From the NCBI GenBank assembly GCA_023424585.1, contig JAFADT010000189.1, positions 1 through 14,973 on the forward strand: a DNA stretch of 14,973 nt, in the 5' to 3' direction. Position numbers and translations under genes: made by a program. The notes under the pieces are model-generated. The model ran no database searches. It saw nothing but the letters and a program-made list of their open reading frames with translations, and was not told the DNA's origin. Shown here in pieces: positions 14,319-14,973 of the stretch (the first letter of the stretch is position 1; every line of letters starts with the position of its first letter). This stretch comes from Pseudomonadota bacterium (GTDB taxonomy: Bacteria > Myxococcota > Myxococcia > Myxococcales > Myxococcaceae).

Positions 14319-14973
14319 ATGGTGCTGCCCGTCCGATTCGTCCTCATGCGCCCGCGCAACGCGGAGAACCTGGGCGCCGCCGCCCGCGCCCTGAAGAACT
14401 GCGGCCTGTCCGACTGGGCCTGGGTGACGCCCGAGGTGGAGGACCTGGGCCCCGCCCACCGGCTCGCGGTGCACGCCGAGGACGTGCTGGGGGGGGTGAA
14501 GCGGCCGGACACGCTGGACGCGGCGGTGTCCGACTGCGTCTGGGTGGTGGGCACCAGCTCCCGGAAGGTGGAGGGCAAACGCCGCCTGGCGCCCAGGGCC
14601 GTGGGCGAGGAGCTGGTGGCGAGGGCGAAGCAGGGGCCGGTGGCGCTCGTCTTCGGGGACGAGCGCAGCGGCCTCACCAACGCGGAGGTGGAGCGCTGCC
14701 ACGACCTGTCCGCGGTGCCCACCGCGCCGGAGCAGCCCTCCATCAACCTGGCGCAGGCGGTGCTGCTCTACGCCTACGAGGTCCGCATGGCCCACCTCGC
14801 GGACACCGCGCCGCCGCCGGGTCCCCTGCCCCTGGCCGCCACGGACGCGGAGCTGGCCCGCGTGGAGGCCACGCTGGAGGCGCTCCTGGCGGCGGGGGGC
14901 TTCCTCGTGGACGCCAGGCCCGGGCGCACGGCGGTGCGGGACCTGGTGGCGCCGCTCCGCCGCTCGCGGCTCA
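14319..14973 (+). CDS. trmJ: TrmJ-like tRNA 2'-O-methyltransferase of the SpoU/SPOUT family (3' partial)
   Basis: 218 codons are visible before the window ends, with no stop. The frame reads MVLPVRFVLMRPRNAENLG from the ATG at 14319. Three SPOUT signatures are present: RNAENLGAAARALKNCG (about 13-29), ALVFGDERSGLTNAEVERC (about 108-126) and EQPSINLAQAVLLYAYEVRMA (about 138-158). These form the trefoil-knot S-adenosylmethionine site. TrmJ methylates the ribose of residue 32 in the tRNA anticodon loop. The order and the region after the third motif, an Leu/Ala-rich helix then GGFLVDARPGRTAVRDL, fit TrmJ better than TrmH or TrmL, but the exact tRNA target cannot be read from sequence. The ribosome-binding site is weak (GGTAGGG about 9 nt upstream). 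The gene is divergent from the macroglobulin operon and functionally unrelated to it. Confidence 0.88.
   Translation, partial: MVLPVRFVLMRPRNAENLGAAARALKNCGLSDWAWVTPEVEDLGPAHRLAVHAEDVLGGVKRPDTLDAAVSDCVWVVGTSSRKVEGKRRLAPRAVGEELVARAKQGPVALVFGDERSGLTNAEVERCHDLSAVPTAPEQPSINLAQAVLLYAYEVRMAHLADTAPPPGPLPLAATDAELARVEATLEALLAAGGFLVDARPGRTAVRDLVAPLRRSRL

Noticed and set aside
14489..14496. Run of eight G in trmJ as a possible frameshift
   Set aside because: SPOUT motifs before (NLGAAARALKN) and after (FGDERSGLTN) the run are in the same frame, so the gene is intact as read.
14048..14746. Longer start for the macroglobulin, extending its frame upstream to 14746
   Set aside because: The extension is antisense to trmJ and has no signal peptide at its start. 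The ATG at 14047 has GGAGG at good spacing and is followed directly by a lipoprotein signal.
1..14973. Possible undescribed multi-gene defence or mobile system
   Set aside because: All genes but the small membrane protein belong to recognisable families. There are no transposase, integrase, phage, CRISPR or toxin-antitoxin signatures, and base composition is uniform across the window.

Overview
The window is very GC-rich, with strong G/C preference at third codon positions, several large envelope proteins and lipoproteins carrying Asp/Ala/Gly/Pro-rich linkers. This points to a myxobacterium (Myxococcus/Corallococcus-like). That assignment is an inference from style and gene content; no rRNA or other marker is present.

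Layout: (1) Positions 2-3292 (+) hold most of a large envelope protein, cut by the left window edge. It has an HExxH zinc metallopeptidase domain, a TolB/PD40-type beta-propeller and a C-terminal outer-membrane beta-barrel. (2) Positions 3338-3811 (-) encode a small two-helix membrane protein of unknown function, converging on gene 1 across a perfect hairpin. (3) A 358-bp divergent intergenic region (3812-4169) contains several inverted repeats and a perfect TTGACA. (4) Positions 4170-5987 (+) encode a lipoprotein with a CotH-type kinase-like domain and a probable C-terminal lamin-tail-like domain. (5) Its stop codon interlocks with that of pbpC (5981-8335, -), a penicillin-binding protein 1C with complete glycosyltransferase and transpeptidase motifs. 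(6) pbpC follows, after only 6 bp, a 1901-residue bacterial alpha-2-macroglobulin lipoprotein (8342-14047, -) with an intact CxEQ thioester. (7) After a 271-bp divergent gap, a TrmJ/SpoU-family tRNA 2'-O-methyltransferase begins at 14319 (+) and runs off the right edge.

The macroglobulin-PBP1C pair is the known bacterial module (as in E. coli yfhM-pbpC): the macroglobulin is thought to trap foreign proteases that breach the envelope, and PBP1C is thought to help repair peptidoglycan. Together with gene 1 and the CotH lipoprotein, most of the window is cell-envelope biology. trmJ is a translation housekeeping gene.

I see no RNA genes, CRISPR arrays, insertion sequences or phage genes. I also see no convincing previously undescribed multi-gene system. 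The least ordinary items are the metallopeptidase-propeller-barrel protein with its repetitive, homopolymer-containing N-terminal linker and its tail beyond the barrel, and the CotH kinase-like lipoprotein.
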